Assembly: GCF_035918155.1 (NCBI RefSeq)
Contig: NZ_CP109327.1
Span: 7,564,001-7,628,000 of the forward strand
Length of the DNA: 64,000 nucleotides
Direction of reading: 5' to 3'
DNA from: Streptomyces sp. NBC_01591
GTDB taxonomy: Bacteria > Actinomycetota > Actinomycetes > Streptomycetales > Streptomycetaceae
Part shown: positions 34,458 through 43,342 of the stretch, in pieces
Layout of the letters: each line of letters opens with the position of its first letter
Numbering within the stretch: the first letter of the stretch is position 1
The notes under the pieces: model-generated
The model's database searches: none
What the model saw: only the letters and a program-made list of their open reading frames with translations
Told to the model about the DNA's origin: nothing
Position numbers and translations under genes: made by a program

Positions 34458-34582
34458 CGCTCCATTCCAGGTCGGCCTCGGTAATGCCCGGGTGCCGGTT
34501 CGCACCGGGGCATGAGGCATGCCGACAGGCTGGCGTGAAGTTATGAAGAAGCTGTCAGAACGTTGTGGTCATCGCATCAGGC

Positions 34583-36613
34583 CTAGGACCTGTCCGACCC
34601 TGATCCGCGGGACAGGCCCTGGTCCGCGCCGTTCGGAGCCCCGTCGCCCGCCCCTTCCGGCCGGGCTCGTGCCGGGCCGGTGGGTCCCTGCGGGCCGACC
34701 TGACCCGCCGGCAGCCGGAGCGTGAACACCGACCCCTTCCCCTCGACGCTGACCGCGTTCACCGAGCCCCCGTGTGCCTCCACGAGTTTCCGGACGATCG
34801 CCAGCCCCAGTCCGCTGCCCCCGGTGCGGCGGCTGCGCGACTTCTCGGCGCGCCAGAAGCGGTCGAAGACATGCGGCAGGTTCTCCGCGGAGATGCCGCT
34901 GCCCGTATCGGCGACCTCGACCACGACTTCTCCGTCGGCCGCCGCCTCGTCCGCCGATGCCCCTGCGCCGTACGCGCGCACCGTCACACGTCCACCTGAC
35001 GGGGTGTGACGTACGGCGTTGGAGACCAGGTTGCCGATGGCCTGGCGCAGCCGGACCGGGTCGGCCCACAACACGGGGGAGGGGGCCTTGGCCATCGCCG
35101 GAAGCGCCGCGAGCGCGACCCCCGCGGTCTCGGCCCGTGCCTGGTGTGCCGCGGTGACTTGTGCGAGCACGTCCTCGATACGTACCGGCTCGGGGTGCAG
35201 GCGCAACGCACCCGCGTCCGCCGCGGCGAGATCCTGGAGGTCGTCGATGATGTGCTGCAACTGCACGGCCTCCGTGTGCAGCGAGGCGATGAACACCGGG
35301 TCGGGCTCCGCGAGGCCGTCCTGCGCCGCCTCCAGCCAGCCCCGGATATTGCTCAGCGGGGTGCGCAGTTCGTGGGCGACGTCGCTGACCATGTCCTTGC
35401 GCTGCGCCTCCAGACGCGCGCGGTGGTCGGCCATGTCGTTGAAGGCCGCGGCGAGCCGGCCGATCTCGTTGTCGTCGGTGACCAGCACGGGCGCGGAGTC
35501 CTCCCCGTCCCGCATCCGCTGTGCCGCGCCCGTCAGGGCGTGCAGCGGCCGTACGAGCCGGGATCCGGCGAGCACCGTGGCTCCGACGGTGAGCGCCAGG
35601 ACGAGCGCCGCGGCGCCCGCGATCTTCGCGGTGTTCGCGGGTGAGAGGTCGAAACCGGGAACGGTCGTGCCACCCTCGTCGCCGATGAACAGCAGCGCGG
35701 GCGAGGCGACATAGGAGCTGAGCTGTTCCCGGCGGGCCGTGTCCACGCAGGAGGCGGTGGCCCGGTCGTCCTCGCCGGTGCGGATGCTCGGTGCCGGCGC
35801 GGGTGTGGAAGCCCCGGCGCCGACCTCGGCGGGGACCTTCGGTACGGAGCCGTCTCCCCAGGACAGGTCCAGATTGAGTTGTACGGCCGAGCGGCCCTGA
35901 CGTTTCAGGCAGGCATTGGCGAGTTCATTGAGTGTGTCCAGAGCCTTCCGTTCGGTCGAGGTCGGGGAGTCCAGGTCGTCGGACGTGCACCGCGTGTCCT
36001 GAACGCGGTCCGGGTCATTGCCCACGACTTGCACGCGCGGGCGTCCACTCGGACCGCGGACCACATCCGCCGCGACCCCGACCCGGCTCAGGCACTCCGC
36101 GTTCCGGTCGGCAGCGCGCTGCAACGCCGTACGTTCGGCGTTGGGCAAGCGGAAGGGACCGACCGCGCGCGGGTCGACACGGTCGGCTGCGGCACCCGCC
36201 CGATCGACCGTCCGGGAAAGGGCCGTGTCCACGGACAGCGGGTCGACGATCGCCGACGACCGGGGCGGCAGCGCGGGCGGTGACGGCAGGGAAGCGGAAT
36301 CCGCGAGGGGCCGGCGCTGCTCGGTGGTGAGCGCGATCCGCCGTCCGGACTGCCGTGCCAGGTCGCGCACGGTGCTTTCGACGCCGTCCCAGGTGGGGTG
36401 GCCCGCCGCATATCCGAGCAGGGTGTTGTAGATCCGGGCGTCAGCGGTCAGATTCTGGCCCTGCTCCTGCTTGATGGCACCGGAAGTGGTCTGTACGGCG
36501 AGCCAGGCGGTGGCGGCCACCGAGCAGGCGGCCACCAGCGCGGACACCGCCAGCAGACGACCGAACAGGCTCTTGCGGAGCGGCGGCCGGGTCCGCTGCT
36601 GCTCACGACGCAC
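34583..36613 (-). CDS. sensor histidine kinase
   Basis: A 676-residue membrane kinase. An N-terminal membrane segment (about 17-40) and a second near 335-355 bracket a large extracytoplasmic sensor of about 290 residues that contains four or more Cys residues. Then come HAMP, the H-box 'VAHELRTPLSNIRGWL' (His about 415), N-box 'NLVSNAVRHTPSGG', 'DTGSGI' and 'GGSGLGLAIVRKLVEAHGG'. The C-terminal 40 residues are disordered and Gly/Pro-rich. The start overlaps the end of the response regulator gene by 11 bp. Neighbouring envelope genes suggest a cell-surface signal. Confidence 0.92.
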   Translation of the reverse strand: MRREQQRTRPPLRKSLFGRLLAVSALVAACSVAATAWLAVQTTSGAIKQEQGQNLTADARIYNTLLGYAAGHPTWDGVESTVRDLARQSGRRIALTTEQRRPLADSASLPSPPALPPRSSAIVDPLSVDTALSRTVDRAGAAADRVDPRAVGPFRLPNAERTALQRAADRNAECLSRVGVAADVVRGPSGRPRVQVVGNDPDRVQDTRCTSDDLDSPTSTERKALDTLNELANACLKRQGRSAVQLNLDLSWGDGSVPKVPAEVGAGASTPAPAPSIRTGEDDRATASCVDTARREQLSSYVASPALLFIGDEGGTTVPGFDLSPANTAKIAGAAALVLALTVGATVLAGSRLVRPLHALTGAAQRMRDGEDSAPVLVTDDNEIGRLAAAFNDMADHRARLEAQRKDMVSDVAHELRTPLSNIRGWLEAAQDGLAEPDPVFIASLHTEAVQLQHIIDDLQDLAAADAGALRLHPEPVRIEDVLAQVTAAHQARAETAGVALAALPAMAKAPSPVLWADPVRLRQAIGNLVSNAVRHTPSGGRVTVRAYGAGASADEAAADGEVVVEVADTGSGISAENLPHVFDRFWRAEKSRSRRTGGSGLGLAIVRKLVEAHGGSVNAVSVEGKGSVFTLRLPAGQVGPQGPTGPARARPEGAGDGAPNGADQGLSRGSGSDRS

Positions 36614-37328
36614 GCGGAGCGTTCCTCGCCGGGTCCGTCAGTTTGTAGCCGACACCGAAAACGGTGAGCAGGCGGGCCGGCCGACGCGGTGCGGGTTCGA
36701 TCTTCTTGCGCAGGTTCATGATGTGCACGTCGACCGTGCGGAAGCTGATGTACCGGTCGAAGCCGTGCAACTCCTCAAGGAGCCGCTGCCGGGTGAAGAC
36801 CCGATCGGGCTCGGTCGCCATGGCGGCGAGGATCCGGAACTCACCGGGTGTGCAATCAACCGGCCGGCCCTCCACGGACACCTCGTGCCGGTCCGGGTCG
36901 ACGACGAGCGCACCGACTCGCAGCGCCTGATCCGCGACAGGCTCGGCGCCCTGCGTGCCCCGCCGGCTGCGCCGCAGCAGGGTCCGCACGCGGGCCATCA
37001 ACTCACGCGGGCTGTACGGCTTCGTCATGTAGTCGTCCGCGCCGAGATCCAGACCCAGCAGCAGGTCGTCCTCGGTGCTGCGGGCCGTCAGCATCAGCAC
37101 CGGCACCTCCCGGCGCTCGGCGCGCAGCACCCGTACCACGTCCAGACCGTCCGCGCGCGGCATCATCACATCGAGCACCAGCAGATCGGGCTCCCGGTGC
37201 CGGACCTCGGCGAGCGCCGCGAGGCCGTCACCGACGACCGTGACCGCGTGGCCCTCGTGTTCGAGGTAGCGGCGTACGAGTTCGGCCTGCTTCTCGTCGT
37301 CTTCCGCGACTATGACGTTTGCGCACAC
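36603..37328 (-). CDS. OmpR-family response regulator
   Basis: A 241-residue response regulator. The receiver has 'VIVAEDDEKQAELVRRYLEH', phospho-acceptor Asp in 'LLVLDVMMPRADG' (about 56) and Lys in 'YMTKPYSPRELMARV'. The C-terminal winged helix includes 'FRTVDVHIMNLRKKI' and 'TVFGVGYKL'. It is the first gene of the pair with the histidine kinase. The GTG at 37328 was chosen because it places the first strand of the receiver correctly; an upstream in-frame start would add about 11 residues. Confidence 0.93.
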   Translation of the reverse strand: MCANVIVAEDDEKQAELVRRYLEHEGHAVTVVGDGLAALAEVRHREPDLLVLDVMMPRADGLDVVRVLRAERREVPVLMLTARSTEDDLLLGLDLGADDYMTKPYSPRELMARVRTLLRRSRRGTQGAEPVADQALRVGALVVDPDRHEVSVEGRPVDCTPGEFRILAAMATEPDRVFTRQRLLEELHGFDRYISFRTVDVHIMNLRKKIEPAPRRPARLLTVFGVGYKLTDPARNAPRAS

Positions 37329-37408
37329 GCGGTTGATCGTAGATGACCACACGGAGACCACTCATGGCACCGGATGGCGCGGTCCGGCCTCATGCCTGCT
37401 CGCGCCGC

Positions 37409-37606
37409 TCATGGGGGCGGCAGTGGGAGTCCGGCGCGGGCGGCATCGAAATGCTCGGGCCTGAGCGCCTCCTCGCCGTGCTCGGCGGTGAACGCCCGAA
37501 TGCGCCCGAGCGGGGACGACGGGTCGGGCGGATCGGTGCTGACGGTGGCGCCCAGGATCATCGCGCCGAACGCGATGCCCACCTCCTGCGGGTCTTTCAT
37601 GTCCAT
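37409..37606 (-). CDS. small hypothetical protein or fragment
   Basis: A 65-residue frame starting 'MDMKDPQEVGIAFGAM' and ending 'AARAGLPLPPP'. The frame is open about 29 codons further upstream. I do not recognise it. It lies between a two-component system and a sphingomyelinase fragment in a stretch that looks decayed, so it may be a remnant. Confidence 0.35.
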   Translation of the reverse strand: MDMKDPQEVGIAFGAMILGATVSTDPPDPSSPLGRIRAFTAEHGEEALRPEHFDAARAGLPLPPP

Positions 37607-37723
37607 GAATGCACCGTATGGCGGGGCACTGACAACGCTCGTCCGGCGTCCTGGGGCGGAACACCGGACGAACGCGGTGCGGGGAGTCCGCATCGCGGCC
37701 GAGATCGACCTTGCTCCGGAGCG

Positions 37724-38026
37724 CTACCGCACCGACGCGACCACCGGGTAGTGGTCGGAGAGGTTGGTGTACGTGTAGCTCGTGCCCCAACTGGACACGG
37801 TCCAGGGTGCGCTCTCCTCCTTGACCACGTCGTTCGTCCACCCGGACGGCTTCGCGTGTCCGGCGCGGTGCAGCACGTGGTCGAGGTCCTCGCGGGGGTC
37901 GTCGGGGTAGCGGTCGGCGGCGATCGAGTTGTCCTGGGTGTCGAACGAGTACGGGTGCCCGGTACGGGCGGCGGCCGCGGTCAGTCCTGCGTCGGAGAGC
38001 ATCGAGGCGTACTCGGAGGAGTGTGG
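37724..38026 (-). pseudogene. sphingomyelinase C fragment (C-terminal part)
   Basis: About 100 codons read as the C-terminus of a bacterial sphingomyelinase: 'SSEYASMLSDAGL', 'RTGHPYSFDTQDNSIA', 'YPDDPREDLDHVLHR' and 'LSDHYPVVASVR' with the catalytic-type Asp and His, then a natural stop. The first two thirds of the gene are absent. It covers a different part of the protein from the fragment at 8.0-8.2 kb. Confidence 0.85.
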
Positions 38027-38125
38027 TCTTCTGTACCACGAGCGCCGTGGGGCGACCCGGAACGGAGCCCACGGGTGGGCTGTTCACATCCGGGGCGGGC
38101 AGGCTCGGCCGAAGCGGGGAGAAAC

Positions 38126-38971
38126 GTGGAATCAGTGACCGGACGCGACGCACGGGACACGCTGCCAGAAGGGCTCGGCGACGCCCTGCGGTCCACCGCC
38201 GAGGAGATCGCGGCGGTGCTGCGCGGGTTCGCCGACACCAGCGTTCCGGTGCCCTGCTCGGAGTGGACCGTCGGGGAGGCCGCGGCACATCTGGCGCAGG
38301 CCAACGAGCTGATGGCCGACCTCGCGGCCGGACGGGAACGTCGCTACGGGGACGGGACGCCGCAGGGTCTGGCCGCCGCCAACGAGCGTGCGCTCGCGGA
38401 GTTCGACGAGCGGGCTGCCGAGCCGCTGGCGGACCTGATCGTGGCGCACACGGACGGCTACCTCGCCGCCGTCGAGCGGTGCGCGACGGACAGCACCGGG
38501 GCCGATGGCGCGGCCGGGACCGTGGTCACGCCGCTGGGGCCGATGAGCCGGGCGGTGTTGGGCTCGTACCTGCTGACGCACATGCTCGGCCACGGCTACG
38601 ACCTCGCCCGTGCGCGGGGGCGCAGCCACATGATCGACCGCACGCGCGTCGAACTGTCCCTGCCGTTCCTGATCACGGCGATGCCCAGGGTCACCGACGC
38701 CACCACCACCGCCGGGCTCACTGCTGGCTACACGATCCGTCTGTGGGGCGGCGCCCGATTCGGCGTCACGTTCACCGACGGCGCCGTGACCGTCACCCCC
38801 CGACCGCCGGCCCGCCCGGACTGCACCATCCTCATCGAGCCGGTCACCTTCTTCCTGATGGCGCTCGGCCGCATCGACCCACGTGGCGCCATGGCCCGGG
38901 GCCGGGTGTTCGCCTGGGGCCGCAAGCCCTGGCTCGCCCCCCGATTCCCCGGGCTGTTCAAGGCACCCTGA
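38126..38971 (+). CDS. maleylpyruvate isomerase family protein (DinB-like plus SCP2-like)
   Basis: A 281-residue protein. Residues about 15-180 match the mycothiol-dependent maleylpyruvate isomerase/DinB-like domain: 'PCSEWTVGEAAAHLAQAN' and 'YLLTHMLGHGYDLARA', with the His residues that bind metal. Residues about 190-280 resemble an SCP2 sterol-carrier domain ('RPDCTILIEPVTFFLMALGR'). Such enzymes use mycothiol in detoxification or conjugation. GTG start after GGGGAGAA. It stands alone and converges on the EccA-like gene, with 15 bp between the ends. Confidence 0.8.
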   Translation: MESVTGRDARDTLPEGLGDALRSTAEEIAAVLRGFADTSVPVPCSEWTVGEAAAHLAQANELMADLAAGRERRYGDGTPQGLAAANERALAEFDERAAEPLADLIVAHTDGYLAAVERCATDSTGADGAAGTVVTPLGPMSRAVLGSYLLTHMLGHGYDLARARGRSHMIDRTRVELSLPFLITAMPRVTDATTTAGLTAGYTIRLWGGARFGVTFTDGAVTVTPRPPARPDCTILIEPVTFFLMALGRIDPRGAMARGRVFAWGRKPWLAPRFPGLFKAP

Positions 38972-38990
38972 TCCGCCGGACAGGCCCTAC
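38972..38990. repeat. 19-bp interspersed repeat, copy 1
   Basis: The reverse complement reads GTAGGGCCTGTCCGGCGGA and is identical to 51535-51553 on the plus strand. Both copies lie at the 3' end of a gene; this one sits between two convergent stops. A related but imperfect form occurs near 34587-34617. Confidence 0.7.
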
Positions 38991-40819
38991 ACCGGATTCC
39001 CGTGGGACTCCATGAGCTCCTGGTGGGCCTCCATCACGTCCTGGGCGAGTACGGTGACGATCTCCTGCCTGGTGGGCGTCGTCCCGCCCGAGTGTTCGGC
39101 GTACAGACGCAGATCCCGTTGCGCGGAGGCCTTCTGGCAGAGCTCGCGGGCGAAGCGGGCATTGCCCAGGGTGTCGGCCATACCTTCGTCCACGGCCGAG
39201 GCGAAGAAGGCGCCGAGTGCGGCCGCCGCCTCCTCGTCGGGTTCGTCGCCCTGACCGGACAGGACGGACCGGGCGATCAGGAGCAGTTCCTGTGCGGAGT
39301 ACGAGGGGAAGTCGACGCGGGTGTTGAACCGGGACACCAGGCCCGGGTTGGCGGCGAGCAGACCGGTCATCTCCTCGCGGTATCCGGCGAGTACGACGAC
39401 GAGCCGGTCCCGGTCGTCCTCGGCCCGCTTCAGGAGTACCTGGAGCGCCTCGTCACCGAACGCGTCGCCACCGCTGTACCCGCTGTTGGACAGGGCGTAC
39501 GCCTCGTCGATGAACAGCACGCCGTTCAAGGCGGAGTCGATGACCTTGCTGGTCTTGATCGCGGTGGAGCCGAGGTGCTGCCCGACGAGGTCGACGCGCT
39601 GGGCCTCGATGACATGGCCGGAACGCAGCAGCCCCAGACCGGCGAAGACCTTGCCGATGATGCGGGCAACGGTGGTCTTGCCGGTGCCGGGCGGTCCCGC
39701 GAAGACGAAGTGCCGGGGCCGGGCGCCGCTGGGCAGGCCCTGCTCCTCGCGGAGCGCCGCCATGCGCAGCTGCGCGATCAGCGTGAGCACCTGGCGCTTC
39801 ACCGGCTCCAGACCGATCATGCCGTCCAGTGCCTGCTGAGCCTCCGCGAGCAGGCGCGCCATCTCCTCCCGCGACAGCCCGTCCGTCCCGTCCGTCTCCG
39901 CCGACCCCGAGTCCGGCCCGGCGCCCGGAGCGGCCACCGGGGCAGAGGGTGCGGAGGGAGGCGCGGCCGTGCGGGGCGGCGGGGGCCCCGCCGGGGAAGG
40001 GGACGGGGAGGAAGGGGTGGGGGAGGACGCGGGAGCCTCCCCGGCCACGGACGAAGCCGTCGGCGCCGTGGAACGTGCCTGCGCCCGTACGTTCACGTCC
40101 AAGAGGTTTGGCGCACACCGGAACGCGTACTGGTACCGCCTCAGCGCCTCCTCCGGCCGGCCCAGCGACTCCAGGGACCGGCCCATGAAGTACTTGACCT
40201 CCGCGTCGAAACGGCTCCCCGGCTCCAGCTTCTTCGGCAGCTCCGCCAGCACGTTCAGGGCCTCGTGACAGACCCCCTGCGCGAACAGCGCCGCCCCCAC
40301 GTACAGCTGTGCCTCGTCGTGCAGGAAGGCGTCACGGATGTTCGGGGCGAAACGGAGCACGAGGGCCCAGTCCTCCTTGAGGAAGGCATACCGCGTACAG
40401 ACGAACCGGGTCTCGTCGCAATCCAGTTGGGCCGTGGACAACCCGGCCCAGGCCTCGTCGAGCTTCCCGGCGTCCAGCAGCGAGGTCATGGCCGCCACCC
40501 AGAGGTCACGGGCGTTCTCGAGCCGGAACGTGACGTAGTGGCCGAGCTGGAACCGGGAACGGAGCGGCATCCCGAACTTCGAACGCAACGCGCCGAAGGA
40601 GCCGGAAGCCCGGACCATGCCGTCCAGCGCCTCCTTCTGACGCTGTCCGGTCGCATGCAGGCCCAGCCATGCGTCTGCGGCCAGGGGATCGTGTGCGGCG
40701 GCGAACGAGAACTGTTCGGCGGCGGCCGCATTGTTCCCCTGGTTCAGCAGGGCCACTGCCTGCTGCCAAGCCTGCTCGGCCCTCCTGGGCGAACCCCGGC
40801 CTGCGGCTGTTCCCTGCAC
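38987..40819 (-). CDS. EccA/CbbX-like AAA+ ATPase with N-terminal TPR region
   Basis: A 610-residue protein. Residues about 15-260 are TPR-like helices, as in EccA of type VII secretion ('AEQAWQQAVALLNQGNNAAA'). A Pro/Ser-rich linker follows, then a CbbX-type AAA+ domain with Walker A 'GPPGTGKTTVARII', Walker B 'GVLFIDEAYAL' and 'VVVLAGYREEMTGLL'. EccA ATPases handle secreted substrates in type VII systems, but no other ecc or esx gene is in this window, so it may be an orphan. The GTG at 40819 follows GGGGAG. It is divergent from a STAND-like gene. Confidence 0.85.
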   Translation of the reverse strand: MQGTAAGRGSPRRAEQAWQQAVALLNQGNNAAAAEQFSFAAAHDPLAADAWLGLHATGQRQKEALDGMVRASGSFGALRSKFGMPLRSRFQLGHYVTFRLENARDLWVAAMTSLLDAGKLDEAWAGLSTAQLDCDETRFVCTRYAFLKEDWALVLRFAPNIRDAFLHDEAQLYVGAALFAQGVCHEALNVLAELPKKLEPGSRFDAEVKYFMGRSLESLGRPEEALRRYQYAFRCAPNLLDVNVRAQARSTAPTASSVAGEAPASSPTPSSPSPSPAGPPPPRTAAPPSAPSAPVAAPGAGPDSGSAETDGTDGLSREEMARLLAEAQQALDGMIGLEPVKRQVLTLIAQLRMAALREEQGLPSGARPRHFVFAGPPGTGKTTVARIIGKVFAGLGLLRSGHVIEAQRVDLVGQHLGSTAIKTSKVIDSALNGVLFIDEAYALSNSGYSGGDAFGDEALQVLLKRAEDDRDRLVVVLAGYREEMTGLLAANPGLVSRFNTRVDFPSYSAQELLLIARSVLSGQGDEPDEEAAAALGAFFASAVDEGMADTLGNARFARELCQKASAQRDLRLYAEHSGGTTPTRQEIVTVLAQDVMEAHQELMESHGNPV

Positions 40820-41198
40820 AGTTACTCCCCTCGACGGGCCCCGGCCCGCGCGCCGACGGCCGACGGGGCTCGCCGTGACGACCTGGAACAACCGTCAGGA
40901 TATCCAACATGACGTGTCGGCCGGTGAACACACTCGACGCCCCTTCGACCGCGTCGGTGAAAGGAGCAGGAAGGGCGGCGACAAGGCAGTGATGCCGATG
41001 TGCCTGATCCGGCCGGACGTCGATGAAAAGGTCGCTTTCCGGACGGTTGGGCGGTCGGCACACGCCAGGACCGGGCGATCACCCCGCGATGTCCGGGGGA
41101 GATCGGCCCGTCTGACGCTAACGTTGATCCGCACGGTGACAGCGACGGTGCCGGGGAGGGCGCACCGCGCGGAACACCGGGAACGAGGAGTGCGCGAC
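40820..41198. other. 379-bp divergent intergenic region
   Basis: This stretch separates the EccA-like and STAND-like genes and must hold both promoters. I see no gene and no clear hairpin or operator. A purine-rich AACGAGGAG precedes the STAND-like ATG and is its likely ribosome site. Confidence 0.5.
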
Positions 41199-43322
41199 AT
41201 GCTCGATCCCACTTCGGTGGCGGCGATTTCGGCGGTACTCGGTGCGGTCGGCTCGGGGATGGCCAACGAGGCCGGCAAATGGGCCTGGGAATCCACCGGT
41301 GGTGTCGTGCGGAGAATCGTCGGCCGCGAGGTCCCCGCGCCCGTGGCCCCGGACGAACGGGACGACGTGGCCCGCATGGTTCACGACCGGATCCGCACCG
41401 ATCCGCAACTCGCCGCCTCCTGGACCGCGTTCGCCACCCGGCTGCGCCGCGACCCTGCCCCGGTCCGGGCCGCGCGGTCGAACCTCCCCGCCTCCATAAG
41501 GTTCTTCACGGATCGCAAGGAGGCGATGAAGCAACTCCAGCGGGAGGCGTCCCGCCGCGCGGACGGGCGGCCCCGGCTCGCCCTGGTGCACGGTCCGGAC
41601 GGCATGGGTTCCAGCACCCTCGCCGTGCACTTCGGCGCACAGCCGACCCGCCTCTTCCCGGACGGCCAGATCTACGCCGACCTCGGGGGACGTGGCGCCG
41701 GTGGCGCGCGCGACGTCGGAACCGTACTGCGTGCCCTGCTGCGTCAACTGCGGGTGCCGGACGAAGAGATGCCGACCGGGACCGATGAACTCGGCGAGTT
41801 CTTCCGCCACCGCGCGGCAGACCTGAGACTCCTGATCGTGCTCGACCACGCGTACTCCGCCTCGCAGGTGCGGCCGTTCCTCACCTCGGCACCCGGGGTG
41901 TTCACGATCCTGGTCGCCCGCGCTCCCTTCCCCGGCATCGACGCCGTGCGGGTGCCCGTCGGCCCGCTCTCGGACCGGGACGCGGTGCGGCTGCTCACCG
42001 ACATCACCGACAAGTCCACGGTCGCCGCCGCCCGTGCCACCCTGCCGTCGCTGCTCCAGCGCTGCGGCGGGTCGCCGTACGCCCTGCGTGCCGCGGCGTA
42101 CCAGCTCTCCGCGCCCACGCTTCCGCCACGCCGCGCCGAGGCGGACGGCGACCCGGTCCGGGGCGCCGCCGAGGACAACTACCGGCTCCTGGCCCCGGAA
42201 TCCGCCAGGCTGTACCGACTGATGGCACTGCGCGACTGGCCCGCCTTCGACGCCGCCACGGCCGCCCGGACCACCGGCCAGGACCCCGACGCAACGGCCG
42301 AACTCCTGGAAGACCTGGCCGACCGGATGCTCCTGGAACGCGGCTCGGGCAGCGGTCGTTACCACTACCGCCACGCGGTCCGTGCGCACGCCGAGGCGGC
42401 GGCGATCCGGGACGACGGGATCGCGGCGTGCTCCGCGGCGCTCGCCCGCACCCTGAGCGCCTACGCCGACCTGGCCGCATCGGCCGCCCACCAGGCGCTC
42501 CCGGAGAGCTGGCGTGTCCCCGCACCCGCCGAGGACCGCGCCGGGCAGACGTACGCGGACCGGGGCGCCGCCCTCGACGCGCTGCTCGCGGAGTCGGGCA
42601 ACCTGGTCGAGGCGGTGCGCTGCGCCGAGGAGTCCGGCGACCCGGACACCGCCGTACGCCTGTGCCGTGCCCTGTGGCCACTACAGCTCAAGGCCGGCCA
42701 CCACGAGATGCTGCTGCCGGCGCTCCGCATCGGCACGCGCCTTGTCGACACCCATCGGCCCACGAGTCCCGACGCCGGAGCGCTGCACGCACAACTCGCC
42801 CACTCACTGACCGAGTTGAAGCGCTGGCAGGAGGCGGGGGCGGAGGCGCGGGCAGCGGCGGGGGCCGAGGAGGCGGCGGGCCACAAGCGGGGCCATGCCT
42901 CGGCCGTCGAGTTCCTGGGGCTGCTGAGACTGCGGCAGTGGCGGTACCAGGAGGCGTACGACTGCTACGAGGAGGCCGGCGCCATCCTGGGCACCATGGG
43001 CGGGCAGGACGAGGGGACTCGCGACGTGCCGCGTGCCGATGCCCTGCTGGAGCGCCATCGCGGGCGGGCGCTGCGCGGGCTGGGGCGACGCGAGGAGGCC
43101 CGGCAGAAGCTGGAGACCGCGCTGTCGTACTTCCGGTCGAGCGGCGACACGTACAACACGGCCCGGACCCTCACGGATCTCGCCGAGACCTGGCTGGACG
43201 AGGGGGACACCGAGGCGGCGCTCCCGCTGGTCGAGGCGGCGATCACGACCCTCGACGGCCAGCGCGCGACGTACCACCTGGCGCATCTGCGAAGCATGCA
43301 GGAGCGCTGCGTGGCCCCCTGA
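41199..43322 (+). CDS. STAND-like NTPase protein with TPR repeats and degenerate Walker A
   Basis: A 707-residue protein. Residues 1-90 form a small N-terminal domain ('SVAAISAVLGAVGSGMANEA'). Residues about 130-400 resemble an NB-ARC/STAND domain, but the P-loop reads 'GPDGMGSSTLAVHFG' with Ser where the ATP-binding Lys should be. The Walker B-like strand is 'LRLLIVLDHAYSASQV'. Residues about 480-700 are TPR helices ('WRYQEAYDCYEEAGAIL', 'GLGRREEARQKLETAL'). It resembles SARP-type regulators without the DNA-binding domain. Loss of the Lys suggests that it binds nucleotide poorly or acts as a scaffold. Confidence 0.78.
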   Translation: MLDPTSVAAISAVLGAVGSGMANEAGKWAWESTGGVVRRIVGREVPAPVAPDERDDVARMVHDRIRTDPQLAASWTAFATRLRRDPAPVRAARSNLPASIRFFTDRKEAMKQLQREASRRADGRPRLALVHGPDGMGSSTLAVHFGAQPTRLFPDGQIYADLGGRGAGGARDVGTVLRALLRQLRVPDEEMPTGTDELGEFFRHRAADLRLLIVLDHAYSASQVRPFLTSAPGVFTILVARAPFPGIDAVRVPVGPLSDRDAVRLLTDITDKSTVAAARATLPSLLQRCGGSPYALRAAAYQLSAPTLPPRRAEADGDPVRGAAEDNYRLLAPESARLYRLMALRDWPAFDAATAARTTGQDPDATAELLEDLADRMLLERGSGSGRYHYRHAVRAHAEAAAIRDDGIAACSAALARTLSAYADLAASAAHQALPESWRVPAPAEDRAGQTYADRGAALDALLAESGNLVEAVRCAEESGDPDTAVRLCRALWPLQLKAGHHEMLLPALRIGTRLVDTHRPTSPDAGALHAQLAHSLTELKRWQEAGAEARAAAGAEEAAGHKRGHASAVEFLGLLRLRQWRYQEAYDCYEEAGAILGTMGGQDEGTRDVPRADALLERHRGRALRGLGRREEARQKLETALSYFRSSGDTYNTARTLTDLAETWLDEGDTEAALPLVEAAITTLDGQRATYHLAHLRSMQERCVAP

Positions 43323-43338
43323 CCGCGTAGTCGCGGTC
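43321..43338. terminator. small hairpin between convergent genes
   Basis: Arms 43321-43327 and 43332-43338 pair over 7 bp with a four-base loop, just after the STAND-like stop and just before the end of the minus-strand gene. It could terminate in both directions, though it is short. Confidence 0.5.
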
Positions 43339-43342
43339 CTCC

